From NCBI GenBank assembly GCA_964545715.1, contig CAZJHX010000044.1, forward strand, positions 1 through 64,000: a stretch of 64,000 nt of DNA, written 5' to 3'. The notes below the pieces were generated by a model that saw nothing but the letters and a program-made list of their open reading frames with translations, searched no databases and had not been told where the DNA came from. This stretch comes from CAZJHX01 sp964545715 (GTDB lineage: Bacteria; Myxococcota_A; UBA9042; GCA-2863065). Below, piece after piece: positions 1 to 7,911 of this stretch. Both the position numbers and the translations under genes were made by a program. The stretch's first letter is position 1. Each line of letters begins with the position of its first letter.

Positions 1-1
1 C

Positions 2-724
2 GACCTGGACGATCGCCCGGCGCTGCCCGTCGCCTCGGACGCCGCCCACGTGTGGATCGAAGGGGGCCGCCTGGTCGTCCTGTGGGGCGGAGACGGCGAC
101 GCCGATGTCACGATCAGCGTCGAGACCACCGAGACCGACGCCGACCCGATTCGAGAGCTGCGCGGTCTACGCCAGACCGAGGACGGCCGCCTGCTGCGCC
201 ATGGTCGCGCCGCCGCTCGGGTCAGCCACGCCGGCGTGCTCACGGCCACCCTGCGCTCCGGGACCGGCCTCTCCTTCAACGCCGCCGGCGTGGAGTCCTT
301 TACCGTTGAGACCGGCGCGCCAGGCATACGAACAGGCCGCTACGGCGTCGCTGCCGAGCCCCCGCTGGAGGAGCGCCGCACCACGTGGTGGTGGCTGCTG
401 ATGTTCGGCACCCAGCTCGTCCTGGTCGCCGTGCCCGAGGAGTGGTTCTACCGCGGCTACCTGCAGCAGCGCTTTGACGAGGTGTGGGCCCCGCGCTGGC
501 GCATCATGGGCGCACAGCTGGGCTGGGGTTGGCTGCTGGCCAGCGTGCTCTTCGCGGCCGGACACCTGGTGTTGGACGCGCGACCGGAGCGCCTGGCCGT
601 GTTCTTTCCAAGCCTGCTGTTCGGCTGGATGCGCGCCCGCACGGGCAGCGTGATGGCGTCCTCGCTCTTCCACGCCTTCTCCAACGTCTGGATCCAGACG
701 CTCGGCTACATCTACATCGCCTGA
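2..724 (+). CDS. CAAX-type (CPBP/ABI family) membrane protease, 5' end outside window
   Basis: The frame is open from base 2, so the true start lies upstream of the window. The C-terminal half carries the CPBP glutamic protease signature: an EExxxR motif (PEEWFYRGYLQQRF), an FxxxH motif (FAAGH) in a hydrophobic stretch, and a final H-A-F-S-N motif in SSLFHAFSN. These are the expected metal or catalytic residues of type II CAAX prenyl-protease-like intramembrane enzymes. The N-terminal visible part is a soluble beta-rich domain without recognisable motifs. In bacteria such proteins act in the inner membrane on peptides or membrane proteins; the substrate here is unknown. It converges on the kinase gene ending 3 bases downstream. 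Confidence 0.8.
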   Translation, partial: DLDDRPALPVASDAAHVWIEGGRLVVLWGGDGDADVTISVETTETDADPIRELRGLRQTEDGRLLRHGRAAARVSHAGVLTATLRSGTGLSFNAAGVESFTVETGAPGIRTGRYGVAAEPPLEERRTTWWWLLMFGTQLVLVAVPEEWFYRGYLQQRFDEVWAPRWRIMGAQLGWGWLLASVLFAAGHLVLDARPERLAVFFPSLLFGWMRARTGSVMASSLFHAFSNVWIQTLGYIYIA

Positions 725-727
725 GGC

Positions 728-2299
728 TCAGGCCATCTCGATGCGCATGGCGGCGCGGCCCAGCTTGAACAGGGCGCCGCTCTCCAGCTTGACCTCTTCC
801 CCGATGGGCACGGGCGTGCTCCCGACCGTCACACCGGGATAGCGCGCCTCAATGGCGTACCCACCACCTCGAATTACCAGCCGCGCATGCCCCGGCTCCA
901 CCCCGGGCGCCTGCAGACGGATGCAGTCGTCCGAAGCGCATCCGATGTCCAATCCGCGGGCCACCAGCACATAGCGCTCGGCATCCGTGAGGTTGTTCTC
1001 GCGATGCAGCACCACGGCATCCTCCTGGCCACGACCGGCGCTCTGGTAGCGCAGCATCATGAACGGCCCAAGCTGGATCGTGCAGCCGTCGGCCACCGCC
1101 ACCGCGTCATCCGACCGAACGCGCGCACCGTCGAGAAAGGTGCCCTCGCTGCTGCGCAGATCGGTCAGTGACCACCCGCGCCCTTCCCGCGTCAGGCGCG
1201 CGTGCACACGGCTCATGGACAGGGTCTTGGCCCGATTGGGCTCCGTCTGAGGCATGAACTGCAGCACGATGTCGTTGCGGTCTACGTCGCGTCCCAAAAG
1301 GACCGTGTCCTGGGCGTACAGCCACGCGACGCGGCGCTCTCCACCCGATGCCCAGGTCAGCGTACATCGCGGCGCGCCACCCGCGGAGATCGCATCAAGC
1401 GCCGCCAGAAACGCGGACATCCCGGCCGTCCGTGCGGCCGGATCGAACTCCAGCGCTTGCATCACAAGCCGGTCCACGGCAGGCGGCAGACCCTGTCGCA
1501 CCGTGCCGGGCGGCTCTGCAGGGTTACGCTCAGGCAGCTCGTTGGTAAGCAGCAGGTACATCAGCCGGCCCAGCGAGTAGACGTCTGCGCGCTCGTCGAC
1601 GGCCGCCGCGTCGGCCTGCTGCTCGGGCGCGGCAAAGTCGTATGTCCCAACAAAAGCCCTCGTGTTCTGGCCCGACGAGATGGCGGACCGGGCGATCCCG
1701 AAATCGGTGACCATCGGCCGCCCCGCCGTGTCGATCAGCACATTGCTGGGCTTCAGGTCACGATGCAGGATGCCGCGGGCATGGGCCGCCTCCATCCCGC
1801 GGGCGATACCTCCGACGTACGTGAGGACGTCCGACAGCGGCAGCGGGCCGTGCGCGTGCAGCACATCGGCCAGGGACGTGGAAGCGCGCCGCTCGGGACC
1901 GGCCACATAATCCAGCACCAGGTATGGGCTGACCGTGCTGGGCACATAGTCGCGCAACCCAACCACGTTCTCGTGCCGCAGCGCGTTGACCGCGTTGGCC
2001 TCGACCGCCAGGCGCTCACGCAGACCCTCCTCTCTGGCGTACTCGGGGGCGATGACCTTGATCGCCAGCTGCAGCGGGCGCGTGGGATCGTCGGGTTCAC
2101 GGAGCCCCACGTGGTGCGCGAGGTACACGATGCCCATGCCGCCCTGGCCCAGGACGCCCACGATGCGGTAGCGCTCGTCCAGCACCTCTCCACAGAAGCC
2201 GTCGAAGCGCAGGAGACAGATCGGGCACTGGGCCATCGCACGACCGTGCTTCGCACGCTCCACTTTGGCGCCACAGCAGGGACAGGCCGGTGTCGCCAT
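728..2299 (-). CDS. Ser/Thr protein kinase with N-terminal Zn-ribbon and two C-terminal FHA-like domains
   Basis: This is a 523-residue Hanks-type kinase. Residues 6-28 hold paired Cys motifs (C6..C9 and C25..C28), a likely zinc ribbon. The kinase domain covers about 43-300, with the glycine loop GQGGMG, Lys81 in the AIK motif, HRDLKPSN (Asp181) and DFG (Asp199). A canonical FHA module follows (LLGRDVDRNDIVL, then SMSRVHARL), and a second, more degenerate FHA-like segment ends the protein. FHA domains bind phosphothreonine, so autophosphorylation-dependent self-assembly or partner docking is plausible. I chose the ATG at 2299 because it overlaps the stop of the upstream kinase gene in a TGATG arrangement, implying translational coupling. 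No membrane segment is visible, so it is probably cytoplasmic. Confidence 0.88.
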   Translation of the reverse strand: MATPACPCCGAKVERAKHGRAMAQCPICLLRFDGFCGEVLDERYRIVGVLGQGGMGIVYLAHHVGLREPDDPTRPLQLAIKVIAPEYAREEGLRERLAVEANAVNALRHENVVGLRDYVPSTVSPYLVLDYVAGPERRASTSLADVLHAHGPLPLSDVLTYVGGIARGMEAAHARGILHRDLKPSNVLIDTAGRPMVTDFGIARSAISSGQNTRAFVGTYDFAAPEQQADAAAVDERADVYSLGRLMYLLLTNELPERNPAEPPGTVRQGLPPAVDRLVMQALEFDPAARTAGMSAFLAALDAISAGGAPRCTLTWASGGERRVAWLYAQDTVLLGRDVDRNDIVLQFMPQTEPNRAKTLSMSRVHARLTREGRGWSLTDLRSSEGTFLDGARVRSDDAVAVADGCTIQLGPFMMLRYQSAGRGQEDAVVLHRENNLTDAERYVLVARGLDIGCASDDCIRLQAPGVEPGHARLVIRGGGYAIEARYPGVTVGSTPVPIGEEVKLESGALFKLGRAAMRIEMA

Positions 2300-4203
2300 C
2301 AGCCCCCGCTCCACGCGCAGCGAATGCCCAGGTCGGGTCCGCCGTAACCCGGGTGCGTGGCCTGCCTGCTGGTCGTACGCAGCTTCGAACCGCCGTCGCT
2401 CCAGCTGCCACCGCGGAAGATGCGGTCGCCGCTGCCCGCCCTTGCGCTGCCATCTCCCGGCGCGCCGTCGTAGCTGGGCTTCCAAGCGTCCTCGACCCAC
2501 TCGCTGACATTGCCCGCCATGTCGCAAGCGCCTGCACGCGTGTTGCCCGCGCGCTTAGAGCAGGTCGCCCAGGTGCTGCCCTGCGCGCAGCCGGACCCGC
2601 CCTCCGCCAGTACAGCCAGATCGCACGTCGCCCGGTCGTTGCCCCAGGGATAGCGCGCGTCTGAGCCACCGCGCGCGGCGGACTCCCACTCGGCCTCGGA
2701 CGGCAGCCGCGCCCCGGCCCAACGGCAGAACTTGCGCGCCTGACGCCACGACACACAGTTGACCGGGTGACCCGCACGGCCGGCCTCGGTCCAGTTGCAG
2801 CCGTGCGTCTTGCGCGGCGCCGTGCACTCGCCACCCTCCACGCAGCGTCGATATTCAGCCACTGTTATCTCCGCCTGTGTCACGTGAAACGCCGGCCCTG
2901 TGACACTGTGCACCGGGCGCTCGGTAGGCTCGCCGTACAGCGATCCCATCTCGAACTGCCCGCCCGATACCGCCACCCAGTTGAGCGTCCCGGGCGGCGC
3001 CTTGGACCCACTGGCCGAGCCGGCTCCGACGGCCGCCGCCGCGCTCTCGGACGCATCCGAAGAAGACGCGGGCCTGGGGAACCACCGCTCACGCGTAAAC
3101 CACCCGCCAACGAGCAGCAGCACCGCTGCGCCCACCACCGCCCACACCTTTTTAGAGCCATCCGGACGCCCAGACCGCTTCTTGAAGGTCGGGCGAGCAG
3201 TCACCGGCTGCGGCGGCGGTGTCGTCACAGGGAGGGTCGGACTGGAGGACCCGAACGCCGCGATGTCGGGGGGCCCCACGGCGTGAAGCCCGCTGCCGGA
3301 GACGTCGTAGGGGCTCGATGTCGCCGGACCCTCGGCTCCGGCTTTGATGACCGCATCCCTAAACGCCCCCGCACTGTCCCACCGCCGCTTTGGATCCCGG
3401 TCGAGCGCGCGCGCCACCACCTCGTCCAGGTACGCCGGCAGCCCCTTGACCACGTCGGATGGCCGCGCGGACCCCGCCACAGGGCGCTCCGCAACCATGA
3501 CCTCGTACAGCAACACGCCAAGCGAGTAGATGTCGGCTTTGGCGTCGACGGTCGCAGCCGAGCGCAGCTGCTCGGGCGCCTGATAGTAGGCTGTCCCCAG
3601 GTTATCCACACTGCCGGTGAGGGACAGGTCAGCATCCACGTCCTTGGCGATGCCGAAGTCCGCCAGCGACGCACGCCCCTTGTCGTCGAAGAGAATGTTC
3701 TCGGGTTTGATGTCGCGATGGACCGTAAACGCGTGCGCGTAAGCCAGCGCGTCCGCGATCTGCACCACGGTCGTCAGCCGATCGGCCAACGGACGACCCA
3801 GCCATTTGTCTCGATTGCGGATGGCGTCGCGCAGGCTGCCGCCGTTCATCAGGGCCATCGTAAAGAAGAAGCTGCCTGCGTGCTCTCCGATCTCGTAGAC
3901 GTCGATCACATGGGGATGGCGCAGACGGCGCGTCAGCAGAACCTCGCGCTTGAAGCGATCGACGGCTACGGAATCCTGGCGCAGCTCGGACCGCATGAGC
4001 TTGAGCGCGACGTCCTCGTCGGCCAGACGGTCTCGCACGCGGTAGACGACAGCCATGCCGCCTGCGCCGAGCACGCCGTCAACACGAAACCGGCCAGCGA
4101 CCAGAGAGCCCGGATCCAGCGGTCCCTCCGGGGCCGACGGCGCGGTCCACGACGTCTCGGCGGCTCCAAGATCCCGGTCCAGACTGTATTTGTCATCAGA
4201 CAT
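2299..4203 (-). CDS. Transmembrane Ser/Thr kinase fused to an FGE-sulfatase (SUMF1-like) domain
   Basis: A protein of about 634 residues. The kinase domain occupies roughly 38-300, with the loop GAGGMA, Lys68 in VALKLM, VHRDIKPEN (Asp164) and ADFG. A Pro/Thr-rich linker leads to one membrane span (VVGAAVLLLVGGWF), then an extracytoplasmic region beginning GTLNWVAVSGGQFEMGS. That region continues with AEYRRCVEGGEC, GCNWTEAG, NCVSWRQARKFC, RLPSEAEWE and FRGGSW, which are hallmarks of the formylglycine-generating-enzyme/sulfatase-modifying fold. In kinase fusions this domain probably serves as a ligand sensor rather than an oxidase. The ATG at 4203 avoids overlap with thrB and begins MSDDKYSLDR. 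It is translationally coupled to the downstream FHA kinase. Confidence 0.88.
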   Translation of the reverse strand: MSDDKYSLDRDLGAAETSWTAPSAPEGPLDPGSLVAGRFRVDGVLGAGGMAVVYRVRDRLADEDVALKLMRSELRQDSVAVDRFKREVLLTRRLRHPHVIDVYEIGEHAGSFFFTMALMNGGSLRDAIRNRDKWLGRPLADRLTTVVQIADALAYAHAFTVHRDIKPENILFDDKGRASLADFGIAKDVDADLSLTGSVDNLGTAYYQAPEQLRSAATVDAKADIYSLGVLLYEVMVAERPVAGSARPSDVVKGLPAYLDEVVARALDRDPKRRWDSAGAFRDAVIKAGAEGPATSSPYDVSGSGLHAVGPPDIAAFGSSSPTLPVTTPPPQPVTARPTFKKRSGRPDGSKKVWAVVGAAVLLLVGGWFTRERWFPRPASSSDASESAAAAVGAGSASGSKAPPGTLNWVAVSGGQFEMGSLYGEPTERPVHSVTGPAFHVTQAEITVAEYRRCVEGGECTAPRKTHGCNWTEAGRAGHPVNCVSWRQARKFCRWAGARLPSEAEWESAARGGSDARYPWGNDRATCDLAVLAEGGSGCAQGSTWATCSKRAGNTRAGACDMAGNVSEWVEDAWKPSYDGAPGDGSARAGSGDRIFRGGSWSDGGSKLRTTSRQATHPGYGGPDLGIRCAWSGG

Positions 4204-4238
4204 GCGCGGCTTATCGTTTGTTATCGCACCTGGAGGCG

Positions 4239-5168
4239 CTACTCGAAAGGCGCGGCGACACTCCCGGCGACCCATCGCGCCGCGGTCCCCCGATCGATAA
4301 ATCCCGCTGCCAGCGCTTCACCGCAGGCGCGCGCAGAATCCAGTCCACGGGCAAACGCAAACATCGCCGGGCCGCTGCCCGACAGGCCGACACCGAGCGC
4401 CCCGGCCGCCAGGGCGCGCTCCCGGGCGTCGCCAAAGCCGGGAACGAGCGGCGTGCGATACGGCTGGTGTAATCGGTCGTGAATTGCGTAGCCCAGCCGG
4501 TCCAGGTCGCTGTCGTACAGAGCGCTGACCAGCAGGGCGATGTGTGCGGCGTTGGAGACCGCGTCCGCCACGGGGATCTCCGCGGGGATCGCCTTGCGGG
4601 CCAGCTCCGTGCGGACCTCCAGGTCCGGGATCACCAAGGCGACCGCAAGCTGATCGGGCACAGGCAACGGAACCACCTGGAGCTCGTCGTCGTCGCGCTC
4701 CACCATCAGCAAGAAGCCGCCCACCAGGGCAGGCACCACATTGTCGGGGTGGGCAAAGCCGGCCGCGGCCTTCTCCCCGGCCCGGCCGGGGTCGAAGAGC
4801 TGTGCTCGTGTGAGCGGATTGCCCAACGCAGCGTTGACCGCGCTGGCGGCGCTGGCGGCGCTGGCGGCGCTGGACCCCAGCCCACTGCCGAGTGGCAGCC
4901 CTTTGTGCAGGCGAAGCTCAAGCCCGGTCTCGACGCCGGCCAGCTGGAGCACGCGCGAGGCAGCCACTGTGGCCACGTTGAGGGCTGGATCGGTCGGCAG
5001 CCGCCCGCCATCACCATCGATGGTAAGATGCATGCCATGGCCACTGACCAGGCGCACATCACATGTGTCTCCCAGGCCCATCGCCGGATCCAACGCAAAC
5101 CCGAGGACGTCAAAGCCCGGGCCGACGTTGGCGATGGTCGCTGGGGCAAAGGCGGAAGTCCAAGTCAT
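4239..5168 (-). CDS. thrB: Homoserine kinase
   Basis: A 309-residue GHMP-family kinase, the usual length for ThrB, which phosphorylates L-homoserine with ATP in threonine biosynthesis. The start MTWTSAFAPATIANVGPGFD matches the conserved N-terminus with its APAT-x-NxGPGFD block. The ATP-binding GHMP motif is PLGSGLGSSAASAASAA, and a C-terminal GHMP block contains GVGLSGSGPAMFAF. The nucleotide-binding helix is encoded by three full direct repeats of a 9-base unit (plus-strand 4842-4868), giving an SAA-type repeat. It is divergent from the ECF sigma gene with only 29 bases between starts. No other thr genes are in the window. Confidence 0.93.
   Translation of the reverse strand: MTWTSAFAPATIANVGPGFDVLGFALDPAMGLGDTCDVRLVSGHGMHLTIDGDGGRLPTDPALNVATVAASRVLQLAGVETGLELRLHKGLPLGSGLGSSAASAASAASAVNAALGNPLTRAQLFDPGRAGEKAAAGFAHPDNVVPALVGGFLLMVERDDDELQVVPLPVPDQLAVALVIPDLEVRTELARKAIPAEIPVADAVSNAAHIALLVSALYDSDLDRLGYAIHDRLHQPYRTPLVPGFGDARERALAAGALGVGLSGSGPAMFAFARGLDSARACGEALAAGFIDRGTAARWVAGSVAAPFE
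4842..4871. repeat. 9-bp tandem repeat inside thrB
   Basis: Three perfect copies plus a partial copy of GCTGGCGGC (plus strand) lie within thrB. They encode Ala-Ala-Ser repeats at the N-terminus of the ATP-binding GHMP helix. The unit keeps the reading frame, so copy-number change would lengthen or shorten the helix by 3 residues. Confidence 0.8.
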
Positions 5169-5197
5169 AGCGCTGGAGTCTACCTCAACAGACTGGG

Positions 5198-5794
5198 ATG
5201 GAACTCGGACGGGCGTGGTCGAGTAGCACTGACAGGACGGCGAGCCCGCGTTTGAGTCGAACGGACGAAGAGCTCGTCGTCGAGTGCCTTGAAGGGGACT
5301 CGAGCGCCTACTCGGAGCTGGTCAAGCGCCATCACCGCAAAGTGCTCATGGTCGCCTTCCGGGCGCTGCGGGACATGGGACTGGCCGAAGACCTGGCGCA
5401 GGAGGCGTTCTTGCGGGCCTATCGGTCGTTGCCCCGCTTTCAGGTGGGTCGCCGCTTCAGCCCCTGGCTGATGGCGATCACGGCGAACCGCATCCGGGAC
5501 TACATGAAAGCCCGGAAAAAGCGCGGTGAGCTTTCCTGGGAGCTGGACCGCACGTCGGCGACCGGGGAGGCGACTCCGCTCGAGCGGGCGACGGCGCGAC
5601 AGACATTGGCTCGGGTCGAAGGGGCGATTGCCCAGATGCCCGAGGAGACGCAGGAGGTTCTGCGGCTGCGCTTCGTGCTCGGGCTCGACTACGAAGATGT
5701 GGCGGAGGCGCTGGACATCCCGCTTGGGACCGTCAAATCGCGCATCTCGCGCGCACGCAAGTCGTTGCGCGAGGTGATCGGGGACCTGGTGTAG
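5198..5794 (+). CDS. ECF-type RNA polymerase sigma factor
   Basis: 198 residues with the two-domain ECF layout. Region 2 contains YSELVKRHHRKVLMVAF, EDLAQEAFLRAYRSL and the Trp-containing FSPWLMAITANRIRDY. Region 4 contains MPEETQEVLRLRFVLGLDYEDVAEALDIPLGTVKSRISRAR, split here only by the description, with the typical helix-turn-helix end. It lacks sigma region 3. It is followed after 2 bases by a gene encoding a putative zinc-binding anti-sigma factor, the usual partner arrangement. The ATG at 5198 gives about 20 extra residues before the conserved domain; a TTG at 5252 is an alternative start. The regulon is not deducible, although autoregulation is usual for such pairs. Confidence 0.9.
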   Translation: MELGRAWSSSTDRTASPRLSRTDEELVVECLEGDSSAYSELVKRHHRKVLMVAFRALRDMGLAEDLAQEAFLRAYRSLPRFQVGRRFSPWLMAITANRIRDYMKARKKRGELSWELDRTSATGEATPLERATARQTLARVEGAIAQMPEETQEVLRLRFVLGLDYEDVAEALDIPLGTVKSRISRARKSLREVIGDLV

Positions 5795-5796
5795 AC

Positions 5797-6351
5797 ATGG
5801 ATAAGAGCTGCGACATCCTTGCTGACCTGATTATCGAGGCGCTGGACAAAGGGCGCGAAGGCGCTGTGCGGGAGGCCGTGTCGACGCACAGCGGCGGCTG
5901 CGTCGTGTGTCGCGAGAAAGCGGGCTCCCTGGCTGCATTGGCGGCGGGCCTGGACCCCCAGATGGAGAGCGTCCGCCCCGGCTTTGTCAGCCGCGTGATG
6001 GAGGAGATTCGCGGAGACGAGCTGGCGCACCAGGGCGGGGCCTACGATCGGCTGCCGCCGCTGTGGCAGATGATGGGCGCAGGGCTGCTCTTCGTGGTCC
6101 TGAGCGCCGTCGTGCTGGCGACCGGCCCGGAGGCGGGCGGCGAGTGGCACAACCGGGCGCTGACCGGGTTCTTGAACCAGGCGCTGGTGTTCCTGGGCGG
6201 CCTGGGCGCCGGTATTCGAGGCCTGTGGGACGCTGTTGTCCCCGGGCGTGGCCTGCCGATCCTGATCGGCTGCGCCATTGCAGCGACGGTGCTGAACATC
6301 ACGTTTGCGATGCGGGTCATCCGCCAACGCTCCACGGTCGAGGAGGACTAG
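5797..6351 (+). CDS. Putative anti-sigma factor with HxxxCxxC zinc motif and two membrane segments
   Basis: 184 residues. The N-terminal cytoplasmic part contains H-S-G-G-C-V-V-C, matching the HxxxCxxC zinc-binding motif of ZAS/zf-HC2 anti-sigma factors, at about residues 30-37. Two hydrophobic spans follow (MMGAGLLFVVLSAVVLAT and LPILIGCAIAATVLNITF). ZAS proteins bind and hold an ECF sigma factor at the membrane until a signal releases it. The gene begins 2 bases after the ECF sigma stop, which supports a cognate pair. The loop between the membrane spans contains GEWHNRALTGFLNQAL and could face the periplasm. Confidence 0.75.
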   Translation: MDKSCDILADLIIEALDKGREGAVREAVSTHSGGCVVCREKAGSLAALAAGLDPQMESVRPGFVSRVMEEIRGDELAHQGGAYDRLPPLWQMMGAGLLFVVLSAVVLATGPEAGGEWHNRALTGFLNQALVFLGGLGAGIRGLWDAVVPGRGLPILIGCAIAATVLNITFAMRVIRQRSTVEED

Positions 6352-6355
6352 CACC

Positions 6356-6907
6356 ATGAGTGGGGGCTGGGAGGCCATTGGAGTCTGGCTCGCGAGAGCG
6401 CTTTATTACTTCATCATCATGGTGTCGTCGCTTGGCGCGATGACGCTGATCGCCGCGGCCGCCCCGGGCTTTATCCGCCGGGAGCGCAAGGCCGCGCGCA
6501 GCGGGATGCGCCGGTGCTTCATCTGGGGCTGCGTGTTCGTCATCAACTGCGTGCTGGTCGCGGCGCTTCTGGCGCTGGTCGACGGTGTGATCGGGCGCCT
6601 CTTTGCGCTGGCGGTCATGGTGGCGCTGCTGGTGATCTCATTTGCCGGGCTGGCTGCGATCGCCGTGGAGGTCGGGCGACGGGTTCTGCACCTGGCGGAT
6701 CGCGCCGAGGCGAGCCTGCTGACGCGGTTGTTCAGCGGCACCCTGGTCCTGTTTGTGACCGCGGTGATCCCGGTGTTTGGCTGGCTGGTATTCACGGGCG
6801 CCGTGATGACGGGCATCGGCGCGTTTTTGGAGACCGCGGTAGAAGACTATCGTCCCACCCGGCGGCGCGTCGGCGCGGCTATTTCTTCGTCTTCGTTGTC
6901 GTCTTAG
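6356..6907 (+). CDS. Membrane protein of unknown function in the ECF sigma operon
   Basis: 183 residues, not assigned to a family. About four hydrophobic segments are visible: ALYYFIIMVSSLGAMTLIAAA, FIWGCVFVINCVLVAALLAL, LFALAVMVALLVISFAGLAA and LVLFVTAVIPVFGWLVFTGA. Short basic loops (RRERKAARSGMRR) lie between them. The start at 6356 follows the anti-sigma stop by 4 bases and avoids a 46-base overlap that a longer frame would need. Co-transcription with the sigma/anti-sigma pair suggests a role in the same envelope-stress circuit, but this is inference only. Its last 29 bases overlap a convergent small gene. Confidence 0.7.
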   Translation: MSGGWEAIGVWLARALYYFIIMVSSLGAMTLIAAAAPGFIRRERKAARSGMRRCFIWGCVFVINCVLVAALLALVDGVIGRLFALAVMVALLVISFAGLAAIAVEVGRRVLHLADRAEASLLTRLFSGTLVLFVTAVIPVFGWLVFTGAVMTGIGAFLETAVEDYRPTRRRVGAAISSSSLSS

Positions 6908-7067
6908 CGCCCTTCGGCGGCTTGTTCACATCGATGTTGGACCGATGCGAGGTCTTGAAGCGGAACTTGCGACGAGTGCTGCTCGCCTTCAGCGACTTGC
7001 TGGTCTTTTTGTTGTCCTGCTCGAACAAACCGTAGCGCCCCCAAAAGGTCGTGACGTATGTGACCAT
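6879..7067 (-). CDS. Small very basic protein, unknown function
   Basis: 62 residues, Lys/Arg/Thr-rich with a KTTTKTKK end and an aromatic N-terminus (FWGRYGLFEQDN). The codons show strong G/C preference at third positions like neighbouring genes, which argues that it is a real gene rather than a chance frame. It has no Cys and no signal peptide. The composition is compatible with a nucleic-acid-binding or ribosome-associated protein, but I do not recognise a family. The ATG lies inside a perfect 16-bp palindrome (7061-7076), and no convincing Shine-Dalgarno sequence precedes it. Its 3' end overlaps the convergent membrane-protein gene by 29 bases. Confidence 0.5.
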   Translation of the reverse strand: MVTYVTTFWGRYGLFEQDNKKTSKSLKASSTRRKFRFKTSHRSNIDVNKPPKGAKTTTKTKK

Positions 7068-7076
7068 ATATGGTCA
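7061..7076. promoter_or_regulatory. Perfect 16-bp palindrome, candidate operator
   Basis: TGACCATATATGGTCA is a perfect dyad covering the start codon of the small basic protein gene. It lies in the 43-base gap before the convergently placed end of the crotonase gene. Symmetry, an AT-rich centre and position over a start codon suggest a dimeric repressor site. It is not followed by a U-run, so it is not an obvious terminator. Confidence 0.45.
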
Positions 7077-7110
7077 TTTTGGGGGGTTCAAGTTTTTATT
7101 GGCGGCGGGA

Positions 7111-7911
7111 CTATTTGCCCTTGAAGGCCGGGGGACGCTTCTCGAAGAAGGCCTGCATGCCCTCACGGGCGTCGTCGCTGAGGAAGGTCAGTGCCTGGGC
7201 GAGGGCCTCCAGATCGGCGGCTGAGCGCGGGTCCAGCTCCACGGCGCGGTGGATCGCGCGCTTGGTCCAACGGGTGACGGCCGGTGCCCCTGCCGCTAGA
7301 CGATCGGCGAGCCCGCGCGCCTCTTCGGCCAGCTGCTCTGCCGGCACGCAGCGATGTGCCAGGCCCCACTGTAGAGCGCGCTCGCCGCGGATCTCCTCGC
7401 CCAGCATCAGCATCTCCATCGCACGTGGCATGCCCACGAGCTGGGGCAGCAGGTGGGTCAGCGCCATGCCGGGGTGCAGTCCCAGCTTCACAAAGGGCGC
7501 GAGCATACGGGTCTTGGGCGTGACCACCCGAAAATCGCAAGCCACAGCCAGGCCCAGTCCGCCGCCGACAGCCGCTTTGCGCACGGCCGCCACGGTGGGG
7601 ATGGGCAGATCGAGCAGCGCTAGAAACGGCGCGTAAACCTGGCGGAGACGGTCGGCTGTTCCGGGCGCGCCGCCGAGCGCCTGAGCGGACCCGGGCATGC
7701 CGCCCTTGAGCTCGGCACCAGCGCAGAAGTGGCCGTCGACGCTGGTGACGATCAGCGCGCGGATCTCCGGCGTGGAGCGCACCTCGGCCAGGCGGTCCAT
7801 GAAGGCGCCCATCAGCTCGGGCGTCATCGTGTTGCGAGGGGGTCGGTTGAGACTCAGGGTGCCGACGTGGCCGTCAACCTCGAGCAGAACCGGAGCGGTG
7901 GTGTCGTTCAT
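7111..7911 (-). CDS. Crotonase-fold protein (enoyl-CoA hydratase/isomerase family)
   Basis: 266 residues, typical for the crotonase superfamily, which stabilises acyl-CoA enolates with an oxyanion hole. Visible blocks are HFCAGAELKG (oxyanion-hole loop), GGGLGLAVACDFRV and the C-terminal MLGEEIRGERALQWGLAHR. Both glutamates that normally perform hydratase chemistry (in GGGxELA and near the PExxLG stretch) appear replaced: the sequence reads GGGLGLA and KLGLHPGM. It may therefore be an isomerase, a thioesterase-like enzyme or another crotonase rather than a true hydratase. The ATG at 7911 overlaps the upstream hydrolase stop by 4 bases (ATGA), so the two are coupled. Confidence 0.82.
   Translation of the reverse strand: MNDTTAPVLLEVDGHVGTLSLNRPPRNTMTPELMGAFMDRLAEVRSTPEIRALIVTSVDGHFCAGAELKGGMPGSAQALGGAPGTADRLRQVYAPFLALLDLPIPTVAAVRKAAVGGGLGLAVACDFRVVTPKTRMLAPFVKLGLHPGMALTHLLPQLVGMPRAMEMLMLGEEIRGERALQWGLAHRCVPAEQLAEEARGLADRLAAGAPAVTRWTKRAIHRAVELDPRSAADLEALAQALTFLSDDAREGMQAFFEKRPPAFKGK

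Noticed and set aside
2767..4482. 571-codon plus-strand frame opposite the FGE kinase
   Set aside because: Antisense shadow; begins and ends inside other genes and lacks any recognisable domain.
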